Source of the DNA: SHYR01 sp036013055
Lineage (GTDB): Bacteria > Chloroflexota > Dehalococcoidia > UBA2979
Length of the DNA stretch: 64,000 bases
Direction of reading: 5' to 3'
NCBI GenBank assembly: GCA_036013055.1
Contig: DASCQM010000012.1
Span: 1 to 64,000, forward strand
This document shows, one piece after another, positions 8,694-17,079 of the stretch. Positions within the stretch are counted from its first letter, which is position 1. The number at the start of each line of letters is the position of its first letter. The notes under the pieces were generated by a model that was not told the DNA's origin, did no database searches, and worked only from the letters and a program-made list of their open reading frames with translations. The translations under genes and the position numbers were made by a program.

Positions 8694-9262
8694 TGACGAA
8701 TCAGGGAAGCCGCGACCGCCCGCGTCGCCGCGACCGACGTCGTGGCGAAGAGGATGACGGTCCGGAGTTCATTGAGAAGGTTGTTTTCATCAACCGCGTG
8801 GCGAAGGTCGTGAAGGGTGGACGGCGGTTCTCCTTCACTGCCGTCGTCGTCGTTGGCGATGGCGCGGGCAAGGTTGGCTACGGCATGGGCCGGGCGAACG
8901 AGGTGCCGGAGGCCATTCGCAAGGGCGGCGTGATCGCCCGACGCGCGATGATCACCGTGCCGATGCGTGAAGGCACGCTGGTGCACGAAACGCTGGCGCA
9001 GTTCAAGTCTTCCAAGATCGTGATGCGCCCGGCCTCGCCCGGGACGGGCATCATCGCCGGTGGCGCCGTGCGCGCGGTGATGGAAGCGGCCGGGGTACGC
9101 GATGTGCTCACCAAGTCGCTCGGCTCGAACACGCCGATCAACGTCGTGCGGGCGACCGTCAATGCGCTTGAGGCGCTGCGACCCCCCGCTGAAGTAGTTG
9201 CGAAGCGCCTGGCGCTGCGCGATCAGGCCGCGCAGCAATCTGCTGCCGCGTCCACGTCGTAG
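8693..9262 (+). CDS. rpsE: 30S ribosomal protein S5
   Basis: S5 helps decoding accuracy and the mRNA entry helicase. The 189-residue protein has a basic N-terminus. The double-stranded RNA binding fold starts at FIEKVVFINRVAKVVKGGRRF and is followed by VGDGAGKVGYGMGRANEVPEA. The C-terminus has the usual GSNTPINVVRATVNALEAL. It lies 13 bp before rpmD. Confidence 0.97.
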   Translation: MTNQGSRDRPRRRDRRRGEEDDGPEFIEKVVFINRVAKVVKGGRRFSFTAVVVVGDGAGKVGYGMGRANEVPEAIRKGGVIARRAMITVPMREGTLVHETLAQFKSSKIVMRPASPGTGIIAGGAVRAVMEAAGVRDVLTKSLGSNTPINVVRATVNALEALRPPAEVVAKRLALRDQAAQQSAAASTS

Positions 9263-9275
9263 GCAGAGGGCGAGC

Positions 9276-9458
9276 ATGGCGAAGCTACTGATCACCTGGA
9301 AGAAGTCCGCGATCGGATACGCGAAGGATCAGAAGCTGACGATCCGGGCGCTCGGCCTGAAGCGGCTCCACCACACCGTCGAACACGACGACACACCGAG
9401 CATCAGGGGCATGGCCGACAAGGTTCGCCACCTGGTGACGATTGAGGAACAGGACTGA
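9276..9458 (+). CDS. rpmD: 50S ribosomal protein L30
   Basis: L30 is a small 23S rRNA binding protein. The ATG at 9276 gives 60 residues, MAKLLITWKKSAIGYAKDQ onward, the expected length. The centre has the family block LGLKRLHHTVEHDDTPSIRGM. The longer in-frame extension upstream lies inside rpsE and is rejected. The stop overlaps the rplO ATG by one base. Confidence 0.95.
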   Translation: MAKLLITWKKSAIGYAKDQKLTIRALGLKRLHHTVEHDDTPSIRGMADKVRHLVTIEEQD

Positions 9459-10048
9459 TGGACCAGCACACGCTCAAGCAGTCGAAGGGTGCGACCCACG
9501 CGCGTAAGCGCCTCGGTCGCGGCGTCGGCTCCGGGCAGGGTCGCAACGCCGGTCGCGGCGTGAAGGGCCAGAAGAAGCGCAGCAAGATCCGCCCCGGCTT
9601 CGAGGGTGGTCAGATGCCGCTCGTCCGTCGCATCCGGCACAAGAACGGCTTCCGCAACCCCTTCCGTGTCGAGTACCAGGCCGTGAACCTCAGCCAACTC
9701 GCGGAGCGTTTCCCCGCCGGCGCAACCGTCGATGGTGCCGTGCTTGCCGCGCAGCGACTGATCGACGACGCCGAGACGCCGTTCAAGGTGCTCGGAACCG
9801 GCGAACTGAGCCACGCGCTGACCGTGACGGCGCCGCGCCTCTCAGCGACCGCGAAGGCAGCGATCACCGCTGCCGGCGGTAGCTTCGAGGAGCTCTCGCC
9901 CGCCGTGAAGAAGATTCGCAACCGCATCCACCGTCGTCGTGCCGCCACTGCTGCTGCCGCGCCTGCCATCGACGCCGAGGCTGCCGCTGCCGCTGCTGCC
10001 GCCGCCGAAGACGACGATTCCGCTGACAGTGACGACGGAGACGAATAG
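9458..10048 (+). CDS. rplO: 50S ribosomal protein L15 with Ala/Asp tail
   Basis: L15 is a late-assembly 50S protein. The core shows the Gly/Arg-rich N-terminus RLGRGVGSGQGRNAGRGVKG and the signature block GGSFEELSPAVKKIR near residue 145. The 196-residue product exceeds the usual ~145-150. The end is a poly-Ala/Glu stretch closing with DDDSADSDDGDE. It precedes secY by 3 bp. Confidence 0.95.
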   Translation: MDQHTLKQSKGATHARKRLGRGVGSGQGRNAGRGVKGQKKRSKIRPGFEGGQMPLVRRIRHKNGFRNPFRVEYQAVNLSQLAERFPAGATVDGAVLAAQRLIDDAETPFKVLGTGELSHALTVTAPRLSATAKAAITAAGGSFEELSPAVKKIRNRIHRRRAATAAAAPAIDAEAAAAAAAAAEDDDSADSDDGDE

Positions 10049-10051
10049 CTG

Positions 10052-11389
10052 ATGGCACAGTCCGCGCCGCAGTCTACGCGCCCTCGCCTGCTTCAGGCGG
10101 GGATCGACGCGTTCTCTCAGCCGGACGTGCGCCGCAAGATCCTCTTCACGATCGCGATGCTGCTCGTCTTCCGCTTTGTCGCACACGTCCCGGTTCCGGG
10201 CGTCGAGCGCGAGGCGCTCCAGAGTACCTTCGACGACAACGCGATCCTCGGCTTTCTGAACATCTTCTCGGGCGGTGCGTTGCAGAACATGTCGGTGGCG
10301 GCGCTCGGCGTCTACCCGTACATCACCGCCACGATCGTGATGCAGCTCGCCACGCCGCTGATCCCGCGCCTGCAGGCGCTGTCTCAGGAGGGCGAGTCCG
10401 GCCGCCAGCGCATCCAGCTCTATCAGCACTGGATGACGGTGCCGCTGGCTGCAGTCCAGGGCTACGCACAGCTGCTGCTGATCCAGTCCTTCGGCGGTAT
10501 CTCCGGCATCGGCTTCAGCGGCGATGCCGCGCTGCCGACGATCGCGACGCTCTTCACGATGGTCGCCGGGACGATGTTCCTCGTTTGGCTCGGTGAGCTG
10601 ATTACGGAGAGCGGCGTCGGAAACGGCGTCTCGCTGATCATCTTCGGTGGCATCGTCGCCGGGATGCCCGCTCTGATCGGACGCGGACTGCTCACCAGTG
10701 GTGGTACGGCGCTCGGTAGCATGCTGCTGCTAACTGCGATCGCGCTCGCGGTCGTCGCGCTGATCGTCTACTTCCAGGAGGCGCAGCGACGGATTCCGGT
10801 GCAGTACGCACGTTCGAGCATCCGGGGTGGGCGCATGTATCGTCAGCAGGGGCAGTCGCACGTCCCGCTGCGCGTCAACAGCGCCGGCATGATTCCGCTG
10901 ATCTTCGCCTTCTCGATCATGATCTTCCCGCCGGTCGCGGCACAGTTCGTCGCAACCACGGCAGATGTCGGCTGGGTCGTCAGCATTGCGGAGTTCTTCC
11001 AGACGGCGCTCTCGCCGACTGGCGTGCTCTACTGGGCGCTCGTCTTCGTGATGGTCGTGGCGTTCGCCTTCTTTTACACGATGGTCGTCTTCCAGCAGCA
11101 GAACCTCGCCGAAAACCTGCAGCGGCAGGGAGGCTTCATCCCCGGTATCCGGCCCGGTCGACCGACGCAGGAATACATCATGCGTGTGCTGATCCGGATT
11201 ACCTGGGGTGGCGCATTCTTCCTCGGCTTCGTCGCTGTGCTGCCGTTCCTCGCGACCGGTCTGACGGGTGTGCAGGCGCTGCAGATCAGCGCCACCGGTC
11301 TGCTGATCGTCGTCGGCGTGGTGATCGACACGATGCGACAACTTGAGGCGCAGATGATGATGCGCAACTACGAAGGATTTATCTCCTGA
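10052..11389 (+). CDS. secY: Preprotein translocase subunit SecY
   Basis: SecY is the channel of the Sec translocon in the inner membrane. The 445-residue protein has about ten hydrophobic segments. Family landmarks are PGVEREALQ near the first segment, FSGGALQNMSVAALGVYPYI, and the cytosolic loop with GGRMYRQQGQSHVPLRVNSA. Position in the spc operon before adk is standard. The stop and the adk ATG share one base. Confidence 0.97.
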   Translation: MAQSAPQSTRPRLLQAGIDAFSQPDVRRKILFTIAMLLVFRFVAHVPVPGVEREALQSTFDDNAILGFLNIFSGGALQNMSVAALGVYPYITATIVMQLATPLIPRLQALSQEGESGRQRIQLYQHWMTVPLAAVQGYAQLLLIQSFGGISGIGFSGDAALPTIATLFTMVAGTMFLVWLGELITESGVGNGVSLIIFGGIVAGMPALIGRGLLTSGGTALGSMLLLTAIALAVVALIVYFQEAQRRIPVQYARSSIRGGRMYRQQGQSHVPLRVNSAGMIPLIFAFSIMIFPPVAAQFVATTADVGWVVSIAEFFQTALSPTGVLYWALVFVMVVAFAFFYTMVVFQQQNLAENLQRQGGFIPGIRPGRPTQEYIMRVLIRITWGGAFFLGFVAVLPFLATGLTGVQALQISATGLLIVVGVVIDTMRQLEAQMMMRNYEGFIS

Positions 11390-12057
11390 TGAAATTGATT
11401 CTGTTGGGGCTCCCCGGTGCCGGTAAGGGCACACAGGCGCTGGTGATCGCCGAGCGTAACGGACTGCTGCACATCTCAACGGGCGACATGTTCCGCGAAG
11501 CCGCCGCCGACGGCACCGATCTCGGCAAGCAGGCCGATGGTTTCATGTCACGCGGCGAATTGGTGCCGGACGCGGTCACGATCGGCATGCTGCTCGAACG
11601 CATCGAGAAGCCGGACGCCACCGCAGGTTTCATGCTCGATGGCTTCCCGCGCACGATCGCGCAGGCCGAGGCACTCGACGCCGCCCTCGCCGGTCGCGAC
11701 GAGGCGATCGACCGTGTGATGTACATCGAGGTGCCGGAGGCGGACCTGATGGCGCGCCTCACCGGGCGCTGGACGTGCCCGAACTGCGGCTCGATCTTCC
11801 ATGAGCTCTACTCCCCGCCCAAGCAGTCGGGCAGTTGCGATGACTGTGGCTCCGCACTGACGCAGCGCGAGGACGATCAGCCAGCGACGGTGAAACAGCG
11901 GCTCGACGTGAACCGCGAGTCGACTGACGCGTTGGCGACGTATTATGAGGCTGCCGCGAAGCTGGCGCGCATCGATGGCACCGGGGAGCCCTCGCAGGTG
12001 ACAGACCGCCTGCTCGAGGCCCTCGCTGAAGTGCCTTCCGGCTCGCAGAAGGCGTAA
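11389..12057 (+). CDS. adk: Adenylate kinase, zinc-lid type
   Basis: Adk interconverts ATP + AMP and 2 ADP. The 222-residue protein starts with the P-loop GLPGAGKGTQAL (about residues 5-16) and has the AMP-binding DGFPRTIAQAEAL. The lid carries CPNC and CDDC pairs (about residues 126-129 and 146-149), a structural zinc site seen in long-type Adk. The gene lies between secY and map, the usual place. Confidence 0.97.
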   Translation: MKLILLGLPGAGKGTQALVIAERNGLLHISTGDMFREAAADGTDLGKQADGFMSRGELVPDAVTIGMLLERIEKPDATAGFMLDGFPRTIAQAEALDAALAGRDEAIDRVMYIEVPEADLMARLTGRWTCPNCGSIFHELYSPPKQSGSCDDCGSALTQREDDQPATVKQRLDVNRESTDALATYYEAAAKLARIDGTGEPSQVTDRLLEALAEVPSGSQKA

Positions 12058-12062
12058 TATAT

Positions 12063-12848
12063 ATGTCGATCGTCATTAAATCCGGCACTGAAGTTGCTGC
12101 GCTGCAGGAGGCGGGCCGGCTCAATGCCGAGGTCCGCCAGATCCTGCGCGAAGCGGTGCGACCCGGCATCACCGGGCGCGAGCTGGACGAACTGGCGAAG
12201 CGGGAAATCGCCGACCGAGGCGCGGAGCCGACATTTGTCGACTACGCACCGGCGGGCAAGCCTCCGTATCCGGGGGCGATCTGCTTTTCCGTGAACGAAG
12301 AACTGGTGCACGGCATTCCCGGCAACCGCGCACTGGAAGATGGCGACATCGTGAGCGTCGACCTCGGCGTGACGTACCAGGGCTGGGTATCCGATGCTGC
12401 GTTTACCGCAGGCGTCGGGACGATTTCTGCGGAGGCGGAAGAACTATTGCGTGCGACTGAAGACTCGCTCCAGCGTGGCATCGAGGCCGCGAAGGCAGGC
12501 GCCCGGCTGGGCGATGTCTCGTTCGCGATCGGCAACGCTGCTGGCGCGTTCGGGATCATCGATGAGTACGGCGGCCACGGCGTCGGACGCGAGATGCACG
12601 AGGAGCCGCACATCCTGAACATGGGCAAGCGCGGTACGGGACTGCTGCTCAAGCCGGGCATGGTGCTGGCGCTCGAGCCAATGTTCGCGCTCGGCCACTC
12701 GCGCACGTCGGAGGGTGACGATCGCTGGACGGTGAGCATGCGCGACGGCAGCCTCTCCGCGCACTTTGAAGAGACGATCGCAATCACGGATGGTGAGCCG
12801 CTGGTACTGACCCAGATCGAAGCTCCCGTCGTCAGCACGGCTCGCTGA
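12063..12848 (+). CDS. map: Methionine aminopeptidase type I
   Basis: This cytosolic dinuclear metalloenzyme removes N-terminal Met from nascent proteins. The 261-residue length is typical of type Ia. The metal ligands can be followed: Asp in VSVDLGVTYQGW, Asp in VSDAAF, His in YGGHGVGREMHEEPH, Glu in LALEPMFAL and Glu in HFEETIAIT. The start is an ATG 6 bp after the adk stop. Confidence 0.96.
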   Translation: MSIVIKSGTEVAALQEAGRLNAEVRQILREAVRPGITGRELDELAKREIADRGAEPTFVDYAPAGKPPYPGAICFSVNEELVHGIPGNRALEDGDIVSVDLGVTYQGWVSDAAFTAGVGTISAEAEELLRATEDSLQRGIEAAKAGARLGDVSFAIGNAAGAFGIIDEYGGHGVGREMHEEPHILNMGKRGTGLLLKPGMVLALEPMFALGHSRTSEGDDRWTVSMRDGSLSAHFEETIAITDGEPLVLTQIEAPVVSTAR

Positions 12849-12858
12849 GGGGGGCGCG

Positions 12859-13101
12859 GTGGCGAAGAAGCAGCAACAGCCGAAGAAACAGAAGGAAGTG
12901 ATCGAGGTTGAGGGCGTCGTGAAGACCGCGATGCCGAGCCGCCAGTTCGAGGTTGAACTGGCGAACGAGCACAAGGTTCTCGCCCACGTCTCCGGGAAGA
13001 TGCAGAAGCACTACATCCGCATCCTGCTCGGCGACCGAGTTCTGGTGGAATTGAGCCCATACGACCTCAGTCGAGGCAGGATTACGTACCGGTTCCGCTA
13101 G
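12859..13101 (+). CDS. infA: Translation initiation factor IF-1
   Basis: IF-1 is a single S1-fold (OB) protein that occupies the 30S A site during initiation. The GTG at 12859 starts an 80-residue product. It has a Lys/Gln-rich leader of about ten residues, then EVIEVEGVVKTAMPSRQFEV and the hallmark C-terminus SPYDLSRGRITYRFR. The leader makes it slightly longer than the ~72-residue norm. Confidence 0.96.
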   Translation: MAKKQQQPKKQKEVIEVEGVVKTAMPSRQFEVELANEHKVLAHVSGKMQKHYIRILLGDRVLVELSPYDLSRGRITYRFR

Positions 13102-13133
13102 GAACGGGTGCGCGTACCAAGGAGTCAGGCACC

Positions 13134-13247
13134 ATGAAAGTGTCGGCATCAGTCAAGAAGCGTTGCGATAAGTGCCAGATCATCCGGCGCCATGGGCGTG
13201 TGCGTGTGGTCTGCGTCGTTCCGCGTCACAAGCAGCGACAGGGATAG
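13134..13247 (+). CDS. rpmJ: 50S ribosomal protein L36
   Basis: L36 is the smallest 50S protein. Reading from ATG 13134 gives 37 residues beginning MKVSASVKKRCDKCQII and ending VPRHKQRQG. The zinc ligands C11, C14, C27 and H32 of the zinc-binding (C+) form are all present. A good ribosome-binding site (AAGGAG) lies 13119-13124. Order infA-rpmJ-rpsM is canonical. Confidence 0.96.
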   Translation: MKVSASVKKRCDKCQIIRRHGRVRVVCVVPRHKQRQG

Positions 13248-13256
13248 GGGGCTCCG

Positions 13257-13643
13257 ATGGCTCGAATTGCAGGCGTTGATATCCCGACCGAAAAGCAGGT
13301 CCAGTTCTCGCTGCCCTACATCTACGGCATCGGCCGGAACACCGCGAAGGCGATCCTGGCACAGACCAACATCGAAGCGGACCGCAAGGTGCGCGACCTG
13401 ACCGACGACGAGGTCGCGCGGCTGCGCGCCGTCGTCCAATCTGAACACATGGTCGAAGGTGACCTGCGCCGTGAAGTGCGCCAGAACATCCAGCGACTGA
13501 TCGAGATCAACTGCTATCGGGGCGCGCGTCATCGACGTGGGCTCCCAGTGCGCGGCCAGCGTACCAAGACGAACGCGCGCACCCGTCGTGGTGCCAAGCG
13601 CATCGTCTCCGGTAACCGCAAGACCGCGGTGCGGAAGCACTGA
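13257..13643 (+). CDS. rpsM: 30S ribosomal protein S13
   Basis: S13 sits at the top of the 30S head and contacts the 50S subunit and P-site tRNA. The 128-residue protein starts MARIAGVDIPTEKQVQFSL. It has a helix-hairpin-helix near YIYGIGRNTAKAI and ends with the basic tail RGQRTKTNARTRRGAKR. The length is usual. Confidence 0.97.
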   Translation: MARIAGVDIPTEKQVQFSLPYIYGIGRNTAKAILAQTNIEADRKVRDLTDDEVARLRAVVQSEHMVEGDLRREVRQNIQRLIEINCYRGARHRRGLPVRGQRTKTNARTRRGAKRIVSGNRKTAVRKH

Positions 13644-13662
13644 GAAGGGCTGCGGAGTACTT

Positions 13663-14046
13663 ATGGGTCGAACACGAGCACGACGGCGCGAGCGGAAGTC
13701 GATTCCGCGTGGGCGCGCGTACGTGAAGTCCACGTTCAACAACACGATCATCACGCTCACGGACCCCAACGGGAACGTGGTCGCGTGGGGCAGCGGCGGC
13801 ACGGCCGGCTTCACCGGCTCGCGCAAGAGCACGCCGTATGCCGCACAGCTGGCCGCCGAGACTGCCGCGGCTCAGGCGATGGAGAACGGCATGCGATCAG
13901 TTGAAGTGCTGGTCAAGGGCCCCGGCTCCGGCCGCGAGGCGGCGATCCGCGCCCTCCAGTCCAGCGGCCTGCGCATCCTCTCGCTCCGAGATGTCACCCC
14001 CGTACCGCATAACGGCTGCCGCGCGCGGCGCCGCCCACGAAACTAG
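13663..14046 (+). CDS. rpsK: 30S ribosomal protein S11
   Basis: S11 forms the 30S platform near the mRNA exit. The ATG at 13663 gives 127 residues, MGRTRARRRERKSIPRGRA onward, matching the family length; longer in-frame starts lie inside rpsM. The middle has TFNNTIITLTDPNGNVVAW, and the C-terminus has GLRILSLRDVTPVPHNGCR, as expected. Confidence 0.97.
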   Translation: MGRTRARRRERKSIPRGRAYVKSTFNNTIITLTDPNGNVVAWGSGGTAGFTGSRKSTPYAAQLAAETAAAQAMENGMRSVEVLVKGPGSGREAAIRALQSSGLRILSLRDVTPVPHNGCRARRRPRN

Positions 14047-14056
14047 GGGAGACTTC

Positions 14057-14665
14057 ATGGCTCGCTACACCGGCCCGAAATGTCGCAAGTGCCGTCGCTA
14101 CGGCGTCTCCCTCTGCGGGAAGGCGAAGTGCGCGATCCTTAAGCGTCAGAACCCGCCCGGCCCGCGCCCGCTGCGACGTCGCAAGGTCTCCGACCGCGGC
14201 CAGCAGCTGATCGAGAAGCAGAAGGTACGCTTCGCCTACGGCCTGATGGAGAAGCAGTTCCGCAAGTACTACGAACGCGCCTCCCGACGCTCCGGCGTCA
14301 CCGGCGAGGAGATGATGCGGCTGCTCGAAGAGCGGCTCGACAACGTCGTCTACCGGCTCGGATTCGGCAGCACGCGGGCGCAGGCTCGTCAGCTCGTCAC
14401 GCACGGGCACATCGCCGTGAACGGCAAGAAGCTGAGCATCCCCAGCGCGCACGTCAAGGTGGACTCAGAGATCGGATTCTCCGACAAGGGGAAGCGGTCT
14501 GAGTACGTGAAGATCCTCGCCGAGGAGATCGGTTCGCGAGACATCCCCGGATGGTTGCAGCTCAACAGCGACGACCTGACGGGCAAGATGCTCGCTGAGC
14601 CGGGCCCCGGTGATTACGAAGCACACTTCAACCCGAACGCCGTCGTGGAGCACTACTCGCGATAG
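14057..14665 (+). CDS. rpsD: 30S ribosomal protein S4, zinc type
   Basis: S4 nucleates 30S assembly and can repress the alpha operon. ATG 14057 gives 202 residues. The N-terminus has a Cys-rich zinc site (C9, C12, C20, C25 by count from MARYTGPKCRKC), typical of C+ S4. The S4 RNA-binding domain includes RLDNVVYRLGFGSTRAQARQ and the block HGHIAVNGKKLSIPSAHVK. Confidence 0.96.
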   Translation: MARYTGPKCRKCRRYGVSLCGKAKCAILKRQNPPGPRPLRRRKVSDRGQQLIEKQKVRFAYGLMEKQFRKYYERASRRSGVTGEEMMRLLEERLDNVVYRLGFGSTRAQARQLVTHGHIAVNGKKLSIPSAHVKVDSEIGFSDKGKRSEYVKILAEEIGSRDIPGWLQLNSDDLTGKMLAEPGPGDYEAHFNPNAVVEHYSR

Positions 14666-14750
14666 ACAACCCGTAGACAATCTCCGGCCGCCCCGGCGGC
14701 CATCACAACCACACGTATCGAATCAAGCACCCACGCGGAAAGAAGATTCC

Positions 14751-15890
14751 TTGGCTGCCGACCTGCTTATCCCAGAATTGACGATTGAGGCTCAGGAGGA
14801 CGACTACGCACGCGTCATCGCGGAGCCGCTGGAGTCCGGCTTCGGCACGACCGTCGGGAACGCGCTGCGGCGCGTCCTGCTCTCGTCGCTGCCGGGCGCC
14901 GCGATCACCTCGGTGCGCATCGAAGGCGTCGACCACGAGTTTTCGACTCTCGAGCACATGCAACAGGACGTCACTGAGTTCCTGCTGAACCTGAAGGAGG
15001 TGCGCCTGCGCGCCTTCTCCGACCGCCCCGCGCGACTCTACCTGGAGGCCTCCGGCGCCGGTGAGGTGACCGCGGGACAGATTCAGGCGACGGCGGACTA
15101 CGAGATCGTGAACGGCGACCAGCCGCTCGCACTGCTCGACCACAAGGACGGCTCGCTCGTCGTCGACATCAACGTCGAGTCGGGTCGTGGCTATCTGCCG
15201 GCGACGGTCAGCGAGGGTCTGCCGATCGGTGTGATCCCGGTTGATGCGGTCTTCACGCCCGTGCGCCGCGTCAACTACAAGGTTTCCAAGACCCGTGTTG
15301 GCCAGGACACCGACTTCGACCGTCTCGAGCTTGAGATCTGGACGGATGGCACGATCGATGGCGAGGCGGCGACGTCGATGGCCGCCGAAGTGCTTCGCGA
15401 GCAGTTGACGCCGTTCTTCCGCCTTGGCCGTCCGGACGTGCCGGTCGTCGAGGAGGCTCCGGCCTCTCTCGTCCAGCAGCCGGCCGACGGTCACGACATG
15501 CCGATCGAGACGCTGAACCTCTCCGTTCGTGCTTACAACTGCCTCAAGCGCTCGGGCCTGACCACGGTCGGGCTGGTACTTGAGAAGTCCGAGGAAGAGC
15601 TGCTGGCACTTCGTAACTTCGGTGAGAAGTCCTACGAGGAACTCCGCGACCGGCTGGTGGAAGAAGGCTTCACGGCGCCGCGCATCGACTCACGTCGGAG
15701 CGGGGTCCCTGCTGGCGTCGCTGCCGGCGAGCCCGCCGCGACGGCGACGGCAGATGCTGCCCCCGAGGCCGCAACTGAAGCCGACGATGGTGGCAATGGC
15801 GAAAGCGTCAGTGCCCTCGGCCAGGCGCTGATCGAGGCCCTGAAGGAAGCCGGCGAAGACCCGTCGGAGCTAGTGCAGGACGAGAGCTAA
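14751..15890 (+). CDS. rpoA: RNA polymerase alpha subunit
   Basis: Alpha dimerises to scaffold RNA polymerase assembly and binds UP elements. I choose TTG 14751: a GGAAAGAAG ribosome-binding stretch precedes it, and the conserved N-terminal domain begins at once (LIPELTIEAQEDDYARVIAEP). Longer in-frame starts would overlap rpsD. The 379-residue protein has the N-terminal dimer domain (VGNALRRVLLSSLPGAAITS) and the C-terminal DNA-binding domain (TLNLSVRAYNCLKRSGL, about residues 250-310). An acidic/Ala tail of about 55 residues follows. Confidence 0.96.
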   Translation: MAADLLIPELTIEAQEDDYARVIAEPLESGFGTTVGNALRRVLLSSLPGAAITSVRIEGVDHEFSTLEHMQQDVTEFLLNLKEVRLRAFSDRPARLYLEASGAGEVTAGQIQATADYEIVNGDQPLALLDHKDGSLVVDINVESGRGYLPATVSEGLPIGVIPVDAVFTPVRRVNYKVSKTRVGQDTDFDRLELEIWTDGTIDGEAATSMAAEVLREQLTPFFRLGRPDVPVVEEAPASLVQQPADGHDMPIETLNLSVRAYNCLKRSGLTTVGLVLEKSEEELLALRNFGEKSYEELRDRLVEEGFTAPRIDSRRSGVPAGVAAGEPAATATADAAPEAATEADDGGNGESVSALGQALIEALKEAGEDPSELVQDES

Positions 15891-16240
15891 TGCGTCATCG
15901 AAAGTCAGGTCGCAAGTTCCACATGTCGACGGCCCAGCGGCGGTCGATGTTCCGCAACATCACGACTGCGGTGCTGGATCACGGCGGTGTGATGACCACC
16001 GAGGCACGCGCCAAGGAATCGCGCAAGTTCGTGGAGCGGATGATCACGCTGGGCAAGCGGGGCACGCTGCACGCGCGCCGGCAGGCGCTGGCGTTCGTCT
16101 ACGACCCAGATGTCGTGGAGAAGCTCTTTGACGAACTCGCCCCTCGCTACAGCGACCGACCGGGTGGCTACACCCGCGTTGTGAAGCTGGTACAGCGCAA
16201 GGGTGACGCGTCACGAATGGCCCGGCTCGAGCTCGTCTGA
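15890..16240 (+). CDS. rplQ: 50S ribosomal protein L17
   Basis: L17 lies near the tunnel exit. The 116-residue product starts MRHRKSGRKFHMSTAQRRS, an unmistakable L17 start, and ends with DRPGGYTRVVKLVQRKGDAS and a short tail. It overlaps the rpoA stop by one base and is the last gene of the alpha operon proper. Confidence 0.97.
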   Translation: MRHRKSGRKFHMSTAQRRSMFRNITTAVLDHGGVMTTEARAKESRKFVERMITLGKRGTLHARRQALAFVYDPDVVEKLFDELAPRYSDRPGGYTRVVKLVQRKGDASRMARLELV

Positions 16241-16248
16241 GCGCCATC

Positions 16249-17079
16249 ATGACCTCGCCTGCCGACACTCCCCGCCATGACAGTGCCTTCCGCCGGATCG
16301 CGCTCCTCGTCGAATACGACGGTACGGAGTTCGCTGGCTCACAGGCGCAGGCGGATCAGCGCACCGTGCAGGACGTGCTGGAGGCCGCGCTCGTGGAGTT
16401 CACCGCTGAGCGGCAACGCGTCACCTTCGCGGGGCGTACCGATGCCGGCGTCCACGCGCGCGGGCAGGTGGTCGCATTGAATACATCGACGGCGCATCCG
16501 CCCTCGACGTTCCGCGATGCGCTCAACCACTTCCTACCGGCCGACGTCGCCGTACGTGCGGCAGCAGAGGTCGCACCGGACTTCAATCCTCGGCGCGACG
16601 CCTGTTCGCGGGCGTACCGCTATGAGATCGACGACGCTGCAGACCGCTCCCCGCTGCGACGGCATCGTGCGTGGCAGGTTCGCGAGCAGCTCGACGCGCG
16701 CGCGATGGCAGACGCCGTCGCGACGCTGCCGACCGACGACCGCGACTGGACTGCATTCGCGGGGCCCGTCCCCGATGACTACCCGACGATCCGCACGATG
16801 CACCGTGTCGAGGTGCGGCGCTGTACGCCTCGCCGCATGGCGGTGACAATGGAAGCGAGCGGTTTCCTGCCCCACCAGGTGCGACGCACCGTGGGGGCGC
16901 TGGAGCGCGTTGGCGCCGGCAAGATCAGCGTTGACGATTTCGCCGAATTGATTGATGGACCACCCGGCACCGCCGGGCCGACCGCCCCGCCTCAGGGGCT
17001 GACGTTGGCCGCAGTGCGATACGAATCAGAAGCTGTCGCGTGGGATTGCGCGAACGAGTCGCGGAGCGAGACCGAATGA
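16249..17079 (+). CDS. truA: tRNA pseudouridine(38-40) synthase TruA
   Basis: TruA makes pseudouridine at positions 38-40 of many tRNAs. The 276-residue protein has the catalytic Asp in FAGRTDAGVHARGQ (about residue 65). It also shows FNPRRDACSRAYRYEI and the C-terminal FLPHQVRRTVGALERVGAGK. It lies between rplQ and rplM, a common order, and overlaps rplM by 4 bp. Confidence 0.96.
   Translation: MTSPADTPRHDSAFRRIALLVEYDGTEFAGSQAQADQRTVQDVLEAALVEFTAERQRVTFAGRTDAGVHARGQVVALNTSTAHPPSTFRDALNHFLPADVAVRAAAEVAPDFNPRRDACSRAYRYEIDDAADRSPLRRHRAWQVREQLDARAMADAVATLPTDDRDWTAFAGPVPDDYPTIRTMHRVEVRRCTPRRMAVTMEASGFLPHQVRRTVGALERVGAGKISVDDFAELIDGPPGTAGPTAPPQGLTLAAVRYESEAVAWDCANESRSETE

Noticed and set aside
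14610..14750. Longer RpoA with a 47-residue N-terminal extension
   Set aside because: It would overlap rpsD. TTG 14751 has a ribosome-binding site and begins at the conserved domain.
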